From NCBI GenBank assembly GCA_019348555.1, contig JAHWJH010000005.1:1-42548 (forward strand): a DNA stretch of 42,548 bases, in the 5' to 3' direction. Under the pieces are notes generated by a model. The model ran no database searches. It was not told the DNA's origin and was given only the letters and a program-made list of their open reading frames with translations. Of the stretch, positions 1 to 8,486 are shown piece by piece (within the stretch, counting starts at the first letter, position 1; the number at the start of each line of letters is the position of its first letter). The translations under genes were made by a program, and so were the position numbers. Source of the DNA: Actinomycetota bacterium (GTDB lineage Bacteria > Actinomycetota > Acidimicrobiia > Acidimicrobiales > CADCSY01).

Positions 1-1144
1 AGACCGCGGCCTCCACGGTGACCGGCACGAGGTCGGTCTCGGAGCGGCCGGTGCCGCCGAACTTGGTGGGTTCGTCGGTGAACCTGACCACCACGGTGAC
101 GGTGCAACTCCCCACCGGCTGGTTCGCCGGGATGGCGAGGATGACCTCGTCGGGCTTGGCAGCCGTCGAGTTCACCGCGGGCGAGCCGCAACCGCTGGCG
201 GTGATCGACTTGATGGTTCCCCGCTCCACGGGGGTGGACGTCACGGTGAGGGTTCCACCGGCCTTGACCGGGTTGGGCTCCACGTCCTGCCCGGCGACGG
301 GAGGCCGCCCGTCGGGGTTCGACTCCACCAACCGGTCGAGCGAGCGGGCGATGAACGAGCCCATCTGGTCGCGCCGGACATCGCCGTTGGGGCCGTAGAG
401 ATTGCCGGTGGCGGCCTTGCTCACGCCCTGGGCCAGGCCCGCCTTGGCCACGGCGTTGATGCTCCCCTGGTGGGGGCTCGTGCCGTCGTCGACGAAGTAG
501 TCCTCGGTGGAGGCGGCGGCGGGGATGGGTAGTCCCGCTACCCGGTTGGCCTCCAGCAGGAAGGTGGCCATCTGGGCGCGGGACACCGTCTCCCGCGGGT
601 CGTAGCAGGCGGCGCCCGCGGCATTGGTGCCCGAGCCCTTGACCACTCCCGCGGCGGCCAGGCGCTGGATGTTGGCGTAGTGCACGTTGCTGGAGGTCAG
701 GTCGCACGGGAAGGGGTTGGTGGTGCCAGCCGGCTTCAGACCGTCGGTGGTCGATGCGGTCCTGTCGGCGACGTAGTCGATCATCTGGGCGATGAAGGTG
801 GCCATCTGGTCGCGCTGGACCGAGCCGATGGGGTCGTAGCTCGTCGCCGTCTTCCCTGAGGTGACCTTGTACCAGGCGACGCAGTCGATGGCGAACTCGT
901 GCGGGTTGTTGATGGGGACGTCGGTGAAGCCGTCCTCGGGCACCTGGGTGGTGGCGGAAGCGCCCCCCGTGCCGGGGAACACCGGGCAGGCGCTCTTGTC
1001 CGGCGGCTCACCGATGTTGCGTGCCGGCGGCGGGTCGAGCGCCCAGGCGGGGCTGGCCAGCGGGATGACGCCAAGGGCGAGCGCCCCGGCGAGGACGCTC
1101 CCCAGACGGCGAGCCCGCGTTCGGGAGGGAGGCGTGTGGGTCAT
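1..1144 (-). CDS. Exported protein with three SLH-like repeats and an Ig-like tail (3' end outside window)
   Basis: 381 codons are visible and the frame is still open at position 2, so the C-terminus lies outside the window. The start ATG at 1144 has a purine-rich AAAGGGA about 8 nt upstream. An Arg-rich n-region is followed by a hydrophobic core (LAGALALGVIPLAS) and an Ala-x-Ala-like cleavage area, so export is predicted. Three SLH-like repeats follow (about residues 70-115, 130-175, 190-240), each ending in R-[DA]-Q-M-[AG]-[TS]-F-[LI]. A short beta-rich stretch (about 255-380) with the motif SGCG resembles an Ig-like module. The protein is a clear tandem paralogue of the gene at 1251-2444, 106 bp upstream. 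SLH triplets anchor surface proteins to wall polysaccharide in Firmicutes; that role here is inferred. Substrate or enzymatic activity: none recognisable. Confidence 0.85.
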   Translation of the reverse strand, partial: MTHTPPSRTRARRLGSVLAGALALGVIPLASPAWALDPPPARNIGEPPDKSACPVFPGTGGASATTQVPEDGFTDVPINNPHEFAIDCVAWYKVTSGKTATSYDPIGSVQRDQMATFIAQMIDYVADRTASTTDGLKPAGTTNPFPCDLTSSNVHYANIQRLAAAGVVKGSGTNAAGAACYDPRETVSRAQMATFLLEANRVAGLPIPAAASTEDYFVDDGTSPHQGSINAVAKAGLAQGVSKAATGNLYGPNGDVRRDQMGSFIARSLDRLVESNPDGRPPVAGQDVEPNPVKAGGTLTVTSTPVERGTIKSITASGCGSPAVNSTAAKPDEVILAIPANQPVGSCTVTVVVRFTDEPTKFGGTGRSETDLVPVTVEAAV

Positions 1145-1250
1145 GGGGTCGTCCCTTTCATGGCGTGGGAGGACCGAGCGGAGGCAGGGTCCAGTGCCGA
1201 GTCTGGCATCGCTGCCCCCGGCAGGGCAATCACCGGCAGCCGCGCCGGCG

Positions 1251-2444
1251 TCAGGTGACGTTGACCGTCCTGATGTCGGTGGCGGTGCGCAGGCCCCCGG
1301 TGACATCGGCCCTCATGGTGGTCTTGACCCTGAGCTCGCAAGGCCCGGGCGGCTGGCCGGGGACCGTGGCCTTGAACTCCAACACGTTGACCCCGGGAGG
1401 CGGCTCTGGCGGGGGCGCGGCAGGGTCGGTGGGAGCAGGGGGAGGTGGGGGGACCGGAGCGCTGGTGACCTGGGGAGGTGCGATGCCGCATCCCGACACG
1501 GCGACCGACTCGATGGTGCCGTTGGCGCTGCGGACCGTGCCGGTGAACTCGACGCCCGCCTTGACGTCGGCGGGCACAGAGACGTCGGCGTCTGGCGGAG
1601 GCTTGACCTGGGTGAAGGCCATCATCCGCTCGAGGGCACGGGCCAGGAAGGCGGCCATCTGGTCGCGGCGCACGTCGCCCCGGGGGTTGTAGGTGGTGGC
1701 GGTGGAGCCGCCGGCGATGCCGGCGCCGGCGACGGCGTTGATGTTGTCGTGGTGGCTGCTGGCCCCGTCGTCGGTGAAGAAGTCGACGGTGGCGGCGGGG
1801 ATGGCCTCGCCCACCACCGAGGAGGCGTTCTTCAGGAAGGTGGCCATCTGGTCGCGCTTGACCGGGCCGTTGGGGTCGAAGCAGTTCCCGCTGGCGTTCG
1901 AGCCCGAGCCGGTGACGATCATCCTGTCGGCCAGACGCTGGATGCTGGCGTAGTGGGTGTCGGTGGGCGCCACGTCGCACGGGAAGGCGTTGACGGTGAA
2001 GGTGGCAGGGTCACGGAGGCCGTCGGGCATACCTGCCGTCGGCGTCGGCGTGCGCTTGGCCACGTAGTCGATCAGGTTGGCGATGAACGTGGCCATCTGG
2101 GCCCGGGTGACGTTGCGATCGGGGCCGAACTGCTTGCCGCCGGTGCCGGCGGCGATCTTGTACCAGGCCACGCAGTCGATGGCGAACTCGTGGATGTTGG
2201 CCGGGTTGGTCGGCGTCCCGAAGCCGTTCACGTCGGTGAAGCCGTCCTCGGGCACCACCGTGGTGTCGTCGGAGACCTCCGGGGTGCCCTGGGTGGCGAC
2301 CGGGCAGGCGGTCTTCTTGAAGTCCTGCAGCACCACGGCCGCCGACGCCGGCGCCGACAGCGGGAGCAGGCCGAGGGCAAGGACGGCAGCCAGGGCACCC
2401 CCGAGGCGCCGGACGCGCGCCCCGGGCGAGAACAGCTGGGTCAT
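1251..2444 (-). CDS. Exported protein with three SLH-like repeats, Pro-rich linker and Ig-like tail
   Basis: 397 residues. I chose the ATG at 2444 over upstream in-frame starts because it directly precedes a signal peptide (RRLGGALAAVLALGLLPLSA...ASA) and has GAAGGGA upstream. The order of parts is signal peptide (1-32), SLH-like repeats at about 65-120, 140-190 and 200-250, a linker, then an Ig-like region split by a Pro-rich segment (about 325-350). Each repeat closes with R-[AD]-Q-M-A-[TA]-F-[LI]. Repeat 1 shares HEFAIDCVAWY with the downstream paralogue and with the amidase at 10702-12504. Cysteines recur at matching places (CPV, DCVAWY, FPCD, CFDP, SGCG), which suggests disulfides. No catalytic motif is seen. 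It is probably a structural or anchored surface protein, possibly an S-layer-like subunit; that is inference. Confidence 0.88.
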   Translation of the reverse strand: MTQLFSPGARVRRLGGALAAVLALGLLPLSAPASAAVVLQDFKKTACPVATQGTPEVSDDTTVVPEDGFTDVNGFGTPTNPANIHEFAIDCVAWYKIAAGTGGKQFGPDRNVTRAQMATFIANLIDYVAKRTPTPTAGMPDGLRDPATFTVNAFPCDVAPTDTHYASIQRLADRMIVTGSGSNASGNCFDPNGPVKRDQMATFLKNASSVVGEAIPAATVDFFTDDGASSHHDNINAVAGAGIAGGSTATTYNPRGDVRRDQMAAFLARALERMMAFTQVKPPPDADVSVPADVKAGVEFTGTVRSANGTIESVAVSGCGIAPPQVTSAPVPPPPPAPTDPAAPPPEPPPGVNVLEFKATVPGQPPGPCELRVKTTMRADVTGGLRTATDIRTVNVT

Positions 2445-2540
2445 GGAAGCGGTCCCTTCGAGGAGCGGAGACATGGGCCCTGGACGAGCGTCCGGGGATT
2501 CAAGCACCGTTGCAACGATGGGGCAAGGAAACGAGCGCCC

Positions 2541-4457
2541 TTATGCGCCGAAACCGAGAGCGCGTGCCAGGAACGTGGCCATCTGCGCCCGGAGCACAGG
2601 CTCGGCCGGACAGTAGCGGTCGGCCGCGCAGCCGGTGGTGATGCCGGCCTTGGCCACGGAGCCGATGCCGGCGGCGTGCACGGAGGAGCCGGCGTCGGTG
2701 AAGCCGCCGGCGTCGCCGGGTGGGAGGGTGAACGCCTTGGCCAGGAAGGTGGCCATCTGGCCCCGGGTCACGGGGTCTTCGGGGCAGAACCGGCGCTCGC
2801 CGCATCCGGTGGTGATGCCCTTGTCGGCGATGGCGGCGATGGCGCCGCGGTGCACCGACCCGCCGGTGTCGTCGAAGCTGCCGCTGCCACCGACGGGGAG
2901 CCCGAGGGCCTTGGCCAGGAAGGTGGCCATCTGCCCCCGCGTCACCGTGTCGTTGGGGCAGTACCGCTCGGCAGCCCCGCCGCAGCCCGAGGTGACGCCC
3001 TTGCCGGCGATGGCCCAGATGTTGTACTCGTGCAGCGAGCCGTCGTCGTCGGCGAAGGGCGGGAAGCCGATGGAGCGGATCTGCTGCGAGCGCAGCTCTC
3101 CGAGCAGCGCCAGCTTGAGGTTGGCGCCGGCACTGGGCTTGGGCCCACCGGTGTAGCGGCGCCTCACGGGGTTGCCGGCGCCGTCGACCCCGGAGATCTC
3201 CAGCTCGCGGGGGGTGCCCCCGGCGGTGCGGTCACCGACGATCCGCACGCCGGTGAGCGTGGCCAGCTCGGGCGCCACCACGTCGGCGAAGCGCCGGTTG
3301 TCGAGGGTGGCGCTCCAGGAGGCGAACGGGTTCTTCACCGCCGGGTCGAGCGACCACGGGTCGTCCACGCTGGCCAGATACGAGAACGGGGTGGAGAACG
3401 CCCAGCTGTCCTGGCTGTTCTCGGTGCGCCCCCCGTGCGACGAGGAGTAGACGGTCTGGGCCAGCGCTCCCCTGGAGGTCACGACCACGCCGGCGGTGCC
3501 GTCGACGGCCCCCACCCACGCCCGGCCGAAGGTGGGCTCACCCTCCTTGGACCACCCCGAGTAGAGCTGGTCGAGCGGCGTCGCTCCCAGGTGGCAGCCA
3601 CAGGGCTGAGCCCCGGCGTCGACGGTGGCCACCCGCCGGGTGGCGTAGGTGCGCCCGGCGACGGCCTGGGCCCGGAGCGCCTCGCCGTGCCAGCCCGACG
3701 GCATCTCGGCCAGCCCCCGCAGGTAGCGCTCGAGGGGCACCACCAGCACCGCCCGCAGGCGGTTGCCTCCCATGTCGGAGACCTCGAGGCGGCCCCACTG
3801 GTACGTGGCCGCCCGCTTGCCGGCCGTGGCGAGCGCCGCCTCGGAGGCGCCCCGGTCGGCGGCGGCGAGCAACTGGGGCAGGCGCAACAGGGTGGGGTTG
3901 GCCTCGACGTGCTCGAAGTGGACCGTCACCGGCCCGGGGCCCTCGCCCTTGGTGGCGCCGTTCTCGTCGACCAGCACGAAGCCGGGCCCGCCCCGGCGCA
4001 CGGCGTAGTCGAACGGGCCACCGGAGCCGCCCCAGGGGACGTCGACGGCGCCGGCGCCGAGGTCGACCGACACCGGCCGGGAAGGGGCGGCGCCGTTGCG
4101 GCTGGAGGTGCGCACCAGGATCGCCTCCTGGTCGACCAGCATGCCCACCCTGATCTCGCCCGGGACCCGGGCATCGGCGCCCACGTCGACCCCGGGGTAG
4201 TAGCTCCGCAGGATGTCGTGGTGCCCGCGCCCGGCCAGGGCCTGGGCGAAGGCGCCGTACTGGCTCATCCCGACGCTGTGGCCCCATCCCCCGCCCCGCA
4301 CCACCACCGGCGGGCCGGGCCCGGCGGGAACGGCGCCGGCGGCGGGGACGGCCGCCAAGCCCGTCGCTGCCTGGACCAGAGCCGCCACCACGGCAAGGGT
4401 GACGAGCCGCATCCGCCGGCGCGGCCGTGCGGGTCGACGTGGGGACGCAACGGGCAC
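2541..4457 (-). CDS. SpoIID/LytB-domain exported protein with three C-terminal SLH-like repeats
   Basis: About 638 residues. The start is set at GTG 4457 because a TANNNT box (TACCCT, 4468-4473) lies 10 nt upstream; TTG 4460 and ATG 4412 are alternatives. An Arg-rich n-region and hydrophobic core (LVTLAVVAALVQAATGLA) form a signal peptide. The SpoIID region spans roughly residues 50-470. It holds GGWGHSVGMSQYGAF near its start, AEMPSGWHGEALRAQAVAGRTYA (the first Glu region is catalytic in SpoIID lytic transglycosylases), and SSSHGGRTENS. Three SLH-like repeats follow (about 480-638), each with QMATFLA[KR]A[LF]. Each of these repeats has a Cys pair, GC...[YF]CP, not seen in this form in the other SLH-like proteins here. 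The predicted role is a peptidoglycan-cleaving or modifying enzyme held at the wall. SpoIID proteins are known from sporulation, but many non-sporulating actinobacteria have homologues. Confidence 0.88.
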   Translation of the reverse strand: MPVASPRRPARPRRRMRLVTLAVVAALVQAATGLAAVPAAGAVPAGPGPPVVVRGGGWGHSVGMSQYGAFAQALAGRGHHDILRSYYPGVDVGADARVPGEIRVGMLVDQEAILVRTSSRNGAAPSRPVSVDLGAGAVDVPWGGSGGPFDYAVRRGGPGFVLVDENGATKGEGPGPVTVHFEHVEANPTLLRLPQLLAAADRGASEAALATAGKRAATYQWGRLEVSDMGGNRLRAVLVVPLERYLRGLAEMPSGWHGEALRAQAVAGRTYATRRVATVDAGAQPCGCHLGATPLDQLYSGWSKEGEPTFGRAWVGAVDGTAGVVVTSRGALAQTVYSSSHGGRTENSQDSWAFSTPFSYLASVDDPWSLDPAVKNPFASWSATLDNRRFADVVAPELATLTGVRIVGDRTAGGTPRELEISGVDGAGNPVRRRYTGGPKPSAGANLKLALLGELRSQQIRSIGFPPFADDDGSLHEYNIWAIAGKGVTSGCGGAAERYCPNDTVTRGQMATFLAKALGLPVGGSGSFDDTGGSVHRGAIAAIADKGITTGCGERRFCPEDPVTRGQMATFLAKAFTLPPGDAGGFTDAGSSVHAAGIGSVAKAGITTGCAADRYCPAEPVLRAQMATFLARALGFGA

Positions 4458-4467
4458 CAAGGTCGAC

Positions 4468-4473
4468 AGGGTA
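4468..4473 (-). promoter_or_regulatory. Putative -10 box (TACCCT) for the SpoIID-SLH gene
   Basis: TANNNT hexamer 10 nt before GTG 4457 and 7 nt before TTG 4460. This spacing would place the transcript 5' end at or next to the start codon (leaderless). No convincing -35 is visible. Confidence 0.5.
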
Positions 4474-4505
4474 GATGCGACCACGGCGCCGGGGGTGGAC
4501 GCCGG

Positions 4506-4511
4506 TAACCT
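4506..4511 (+). promoter_or_regulatory. Putative -10 box (TAACCT) for the GT-C gene at 4521
   Basis: TAACCT lies 9 nt before GTG 4521, with no Shine-Dalgarno sequence between them. It fits a leaderless start. The opposite-strand box at 4468-4473 makes this a compact divergent promoter region. Confidence 0.5.
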
Positions 4512-4520
4512 CGCCGCCTC

Positions 4521-6266
4521 GTGGAGCGCCGCCCGGTCGTGATCGCCGGGGTGCTCGCCGGCCTCGTCTTCTCCGCCACCTTCATCGCCCGCAGCGCCTT
4601 CGATCTGCTCGGCCGGCGGGCCTTCTCGCTGTTCGACGACGCCATGATCGGCATGATCTACGGCCGCAACCTGGCCCGGGGCGACGGCCTGGTGTGGAAC
4701 GCCGGCCAGCCGGCGGTGGAGGGGATCACCAACCCGCTGTGGACGGTGGTGATGGCGGGGGTGCACCTGGTGGTGCCCGACGACCGCTCGACCTCGCTGG
4801 CGGTGATGGCCATCGGGGCGGTGCTCCTCGCCCTCGGGGCGCTGCTGGCCGGGCGCATCGCCGCCGAGCTGGTGCCCGCCGGACCGGTGGCCCCCGCCGT
4901 GGCCACGTGGACGGCGGCGCTGCTGTACCCACTGGCGTTCTGGACGCTGCGGGGCATGGAGACCGGCCTCGCCGCCGTGCTGGTGCTGGCCGCCGCCCTG
5001 CTGACCCTCCGCCTCGCCGACGCCGACCCGGCCCGCCGGGCCCGGCTCTCGGGGTTGCTCGCCGTGGTGGTCGTGGCCGGGGTGTGGACCCGCCTCGACG
5101 TGGCCGTGGCCACGGTGGTGTGCGGACTGTGGCTGGCCGCCGCCGGTGGGGAGCACCGCCGCCACGCCGTCGTCGTCGTGGTCGCCGCCCTGGCGGTGGC
5201 CGTGGTCAGCCAGGAGCTGTTCCGACTCGCCTACTACGGCGAGCTGGTGCCCAACACCTTCACCCAGAAGATCGGCGGGGTGGCGCTGGGCACCCGCCTG
5301 GAGCGTGGCGTCGCCGGGCTGGGCCTCCAGGTCTCGACCAGCCTGGCGCCGCTCGTGCTGCTGGCCGTCGCCGGCCTGCGGCGGCCGATGCTGCGCAAGG
5401 CGAGCCTGCTCGGGGGACTGTTCGTCGCCTACGCCGCCTATAGCGTCTCCACCGGAGGCGACGCCTGGGAGTGGATGGGCTACACCAACCGGTTCCTGGT
5501 GCTGGGCGCCGTGGCCCTCGTACCCGTCGCCGGCGCCGGAGTGGCCACCGTCGCCCGGCTCGGGGCCCGCAGCGCCGGGGCCCTGGTGGCGGCCGCCGTC
5601 GTCCTCGGCGCCGTGGCCGTGGCCGACCCCTTCCCCGAAGCGCTGCTCCAGCGCGACGTCGCCACCGCCGTGCGGGCGGTGGCTCCGTTCACCGTCGCCG
5701 GTTTGCTGCTGGTGGCGGCTGTGCTGCTGGGCCGGCGCCGGCTGGGCCCGGCGGTCGCCGGCGCCTTCGGGACCGTCGCCCTGCTGGCCGCCGCCTCGGG
5801 GCCGGGGCTGGCCTACTGGGCCACGCACAACGCCGCCAGCGTCAACACCGACGCCGCCATGTCGCGCTACGGCGTGCTGCTCGGCGAGCTCACCGAACCG
5901 GGAACGTCGCTGGCCGTGGTGTGGGCCGGCGCCCCCATCTACTTCGCCGACCGCCCCGGCGTCGACGTCCTCGGCAAGAGCGACCGCCGCATCGCCGAGC
6001 TCGAGCCCCGCCCCGTCACCTTCCACCCGGGCCACATGAAGTGGGACTACGCCATCAGCGTCCTCGCGGACCGCCCCGACGTGATCGCCCGGCTGTGGCG
6101 CGACGTCGAGCCGGTGCTGCCGGCCCTGCGCGACGCCGGCTACGTGAGCGCCACCCCCACCGGCGAGTTGCGCCGGCTGTGGCTCGACGCCCGCAGCCCC
6201 CGCATCCTGGTGCGCACCGGGGCCGCCGGCGTGCGCTGGGACCGCCTGGCGGTGGAGGGCCTGTGA
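4521..6266 (+). CDS. Polytopic GT-C-type glycosyltransferase (AftB-like N-terminal motif)
   Basis: 581 residues from GTG 4521. The N-terminus has one membrane segment, then an extracytoplasmic loop with FDDAMIGMIYGRNLARG and GLVWNAGQPAVEGITNPLW. An acidic pair in the first loop and the G-x-x-x-N-x-G...V-E-G-x-T-N-x-L-W signature are typical of polyprenyl-phosphate-sugar-dependent GT-C enzymes such as the mycobacterial arabinofuranosyltransferase AftB. About ten hydrophobic segments follow up to residue 430, then a soluble C-terminal domain (about 430-581). The expected role is adding a sugar from a lipid carrier to a wall glycan on the outer face of the membrane; donor and acceptor cannot be read from sequence. 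It is followed 33 bp later by the pyruvyl transferase gene, so the two are probably co-transcribed. Confidence 0.8.
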   Translation: MERRPVVIAGVLAGLVFSATFIARSAFDLLGRRAFSLFDDAMIGMIYGRNLARGDGLVWNAGQPAVEGITNPLWTVVMAGVHLVVPDDRSTSLAVMAIGAVLLALGALLAGRIAAELVPAGPVAPAVATWTAALLYPLAFWTLRGMETGLAAVLVLAAALLTLRLADADPARRARLSGLLAVVVVAGVWTRLDVAVATVVCGLWLAAAGGEHRRHAVVVVVAALAVAVVSQELFRLAYYGELVPNTFTQKIGGVALGTRLERGVAGLGLQVSTSLAPLVLLAVAGLRRPMLRKASLLGGLFVAYAAYSVSTGGDAWEWMGYTNRFLVLGAVALVPVAGAGVATVARLGARSAGALVAAAVVLGAVAVADPFPEALLQRDVATAVRAVAPFTVAGLLLVAAVLLGRRRLGPAVAGAFGTVALLAAASGPGLAYWATHNAASVNTDAAMSRYGVLLGELTEPGTSLAVVWAGAPIYFADRPGVDVLGKSDRRIAELEPRPVTFHPGHMKWDYAISVLADRPDVIARLWRDVEPVLPALRDAGYVSATPTGELRRLWLDARSPRILVRTGAAGVRWDRLAVEGL

Positions 6267-6270
6267 CGAC

Positions 6271-6291
6271 GCGGGGCCGGCCACGCCCCGC
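6271..6291 (+). terminator. Hairpin between the GT-C and pyruvyl transferase genes
   Basis: Perfect 7-bp inverted repeat (GCGGGGC / GCCCCGC, 7-nt loop) starting 5 nt after the stop of the upstream gene. There is no T-tract. It may be a partial terminator or an mRNA-stability element rather than a full stop. Confidence 0.35.
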
Positions 6292-6299
6292 TCGACGCC

Positions 6300-7397
6300 G
6301 TGGGTGAGCCGCGGGTGCTCGTGGCCGCGTGGGTGGGCTCGACCAACCTCGGCGACGAGCTGGTGTTCCGGGGCCTGCGCCGGCAGCTGCAGGAGCTGGG
6401 GGCGGTGGTGACGGCGGTGTCGGTCGACCCGGCGGCCACCAGGGCGACCCACGGCGTGGCCACCGTCGCTGCCGGCGACGTGGCCGGCCTGGTGCGCGCC
6501 GCCCGCCGGGCCGACCTGGTCGTGTTCGGGGGCGGCGGCCTGGTGCAGGACCAGACCAGCCCCTGGAACACCCCCTACCACCTGTCCCGGGTGTGGGCGG
6601 CGAGGGCCGGGCGTACGCCGGTGGCGGCCATCGGCCTCGGTGCCGGTCCCCTCGACACCCGCCTGGCCACGGCGCTGACCCGGATCACGCTTGCCCCCCT
6701 GCGAGGCATCACCACCCGGGACGCGACGTCGGCGGAGGTGCTGGAGGGCCTGGGGATCAACGGCGTCACGGTGGCGGCCGACCTGGCCCTGTCGCTGCCC
6801 GTCCCCGACGTGGTGGTCGACGACCACCTCGTCGTGGCCCTGCGGCCGTGGCGGCGACGCCGGCGGCGCCTGCCCGTCGCCGTGGCGCGCGGCGGCCCCG
6901 CTGCCCCGGCGTGGTTCGTGGCCGGGGCGGCATCGGCCCTCGACGCCGCATCGGTGGCCACCGGGCTCGAGGTGCGCTTCGTGGCGCTCCAGGGCGACCG
7001 TGACGGACCGCTGCACGACCAGGTGGCCGGCCGCATGCGCACGCCGGTCACGACGTGCCGGCCCGACGTCGACGGCGTGGTCGACGAGGTGGCCCGGGGC
7101 CGGGTGGTCGTGGCCATGCGCTACCACGCCCTGGTGGCCGCCGTGCTCGGCGCCCGACCGGGCGTGGCCATCGGCTACTCCCCCAAGGTGGCGTCGCTGG
7201 TCGCCGACGTGGGCACGGGTGCCGTCGCCCTCGACTGGAGCCCGGATGGGCTGTCCCGCCTGGCCGGCGCCGTGGAGCGGGCAGCGGCGGGCGGGGACTG
7301 CGCCACCGAGGCGGTGGCCGAGACCCGCGCCCGGCTGCGGCGGCGGGAGCGGGCCAACCGCGCGGCCCTGGCCCGGGCTCTCTCCGTCCCGGCGTAG
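6300..7397 (+). CDS. csaB: CsaB-like polysaccharide pyruvyl transferase
   Basis: 365 residues, GTG start at 6300. The N-terminus has the family motif G-S-T-N-L-G-D-E-L (residues 13-21), then VVFGGGGLVQD (about 74-84) and AIGLGAGP. The C-terminal half has MRYHALVAAVLGARP and a following GYSPKVASLVADVG, which closely match the R-x-H...Y-x-P-K pattern of CsaB. Family members move pyruvate from phosphoenolpyruvate onto a sugar of a wall polysaccharide as a ketal. In Bacillus the product is pyruvylated ManNAc on the secondary cell-wall polymer, the ligand of SLH domains. The UDP-GlcNAc 2-epimerase gene lies 1.1 kb away and four SLH-like protein genes flank the area, so the same role is a good hypothesis here. 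The symbol reflects family resemblance only. Confidence 0.82.
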   Translation: MGEPRVLVAAWVGSTNLGDELVFRGLRRQLQELGAVVTAVSVDPAATRATHGVATVAAGDVAGLVRAARRADLVVFGGGGLVQDQTSPWNTPYHLSRVWAARAGRTPVAAIGLGAGPLDTRLATALTRITLAPLRGITTRDATSAEVLEGLGINGVTVAADLALSLPVPDVVVDDHLVVALRPWRRRRRRLPVAVARGGPAAPAWFVAGAASALDAASVATGLEVRFVALQGDRDGPLHDQVAGRMRTPVTTCRPDVDGVVDEVARGRVVVAMRYHALVAAVLGARPGVAIGYSPKVASLVADVGTGAVALDWSPDGLSRLAGAVERAAAGGDCATEAVAETRARLRRRERANRAALARALSVPA

Positions 7398-7409
7398 CCC
7401 GGCGCCGCG

Positions 7410-8480
7410 TCAGGCCGGGTCGGGGCCCCGGGCTGTCAGCAGCCGCCAGCCGGCCGGAGACGTGGTGCGGTAGTCGTACATCGAGAACCCGAGGGCGCCG
7501 GTCTCCTCGACGGCGCGGACGAAGCCTTCGTAGTCGTCGACGGTGGACGTGTCGGCGACACCGCCGACAGGGTGGACGAGTGCCGACGGATCACCCAGGC
7601 TGTCGAGCAGGTGGCGGATGCCCGCCTCGGTGTAGCGGTAGCCATCGCCGTAGCTCGACTCCGCCGCGATCTCGGTCCAGTAGGCCATCGGCAGCCACAC
7701 GTCGAAGCTCGGTGCCAGCTCCTTCCAGGGGAAGTCCGGCCAGAAGTCGGGCCGGATCTCCTCGAACAGCACGGGGGGGTAGACGATGGCGCCGAGGGGG
7801 CGCCCGCGCGCCTCCTCACGGAAGCGCCTGGACAGCTCCAGCATGCGCCGGTTCCGCTCGGCATGGTCGGGCACGTCGCGGCGGTACTCGATGTCGACGG
7901 CGATGCCGTCGAAGCGGTGGCCGTCGACGTCGAGATCGCGGATCCTCCGCAGGTTGGCCAGGTCGGCCTCCACGTCGGCGAACTTGGGCAGGTACCACCC
8001 CACCACGTGCATCCCCCGCTCGTGGGCCCGCTTCAGGAACGTGGCGACGAGCGCCGGGTCGACGATGCCCTCGGGCGATCGGTCGTCGAGCCGGGCGGCC
8101 TGGAGGAACAGGGTGCCCACCCCTCGCGCCGCCATGGCGTCGATGTCGTCGGGCACCAACAGCGGCCCTTCCCGCGGGCGGTGGTACGCGGGGGCGTAGT
8201 CGAAGGCGTCCATCCAGGCGCCCAGGCCGCGGTAGGCCGACACGTCAGGGCCCGCCGGCGGCGGCGTGCTCGTCGTGGTGGACGACGACGGCACGGGCGC
8301 GACCGCTTCGAAGCCGCGGTCGAGGAACCATCGGGATGGTGAGGGAACAGCGGAGGCCGGAGCGATCGTCGGCTCCGGACCGGCGGCGCTGCCGTGCCGG
8401 TTCACCGCGCTGGTCACGCCGGCGCACAGCACGACGGCGACGAGGCCGAAGAGCATCGCGGTGCCCCGCCGGTGGTCCAT
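7410..8480 (-). CDS. Membrane-anchored or secreted TIM-barrel-like protein, possibly a glycoside hydrolase
   Basis: 356 residues from ATG 8480; a TACCGT box ends 6 nt upstream of it. Residues 9-26 form a hydrophobic signal or anchor, followed by a Ser/Thr/Pro-rich linker to about residue 75. The remaining region alternates predicted strands and helices in a barrel-like way: YRGLGAWMDAF, GVGTLFLQAA, GMHVVGWYLP, FDGIAVDIEY, GAIVYPPV, DVWLPMAYW, GFSMYDYR. The D-I-E-Y segment sits where GH18-like and related barrels place catalytic acids, but I cannot assign a family. It converges with the pyruvyl transferase gene (12-bp gap) and follows the UDP-GlcNAc 2-epimerase gene on its own strand (45-bp gap). 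A role in trimming or modifying wall glycan is inferred from context. Confidence 0.7.
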   Translation of the reverse strand: MDHRRGTAMLFGLVAVVLCAGVTSAVNRHGSAAGPEPTIAPASAVPSPSRWFLDRGFEAVAPVPSSSTTTSTPPPAGPDVSAYRGLGAWMDAFDYAPAYHRPREGPLLVPDDIDAMAARGVGTLFLQAARLDDRSPEGIVDPALVATFLKRAHERGMHVVGWYLPKFADVEADLANLRRIRDLDVDGHRFDGIAVDIEYRRDVPDHAERNRRMLELSRRFREEARGRPLGAIVYPPVLFEEIRPDFWPDFPWKELAPSFDVWLPMAYWTEIAAESSYGDGYRYTEAGIRHLLDSLGDPSALVHPVGGVADTSTVDDYEGFVRAVEETGALGFSMYDYRTTSPAGWRLLTARGPDPA

Positions 8481-8486
8481 CGCCTC

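Noticed and set aside
861-4508. Very long open frame (about 1200 codons) on the plus strand
   Set aside because: It is antisense to the SLH-like and SpoIID genes. Its product is a Gly/Arg/Val/His-rich low-complexity sequence with no motifs, typical of shadow frames in GC-rich DNA.
4458-7127. Upstream extension of the SpoIID-SLH frame to about 1500 codons
   Set aside because: The added part is antisense to the GT-C and pyruvyl transferase genes and has no domains; a signal peptide marks the true start near 4457.
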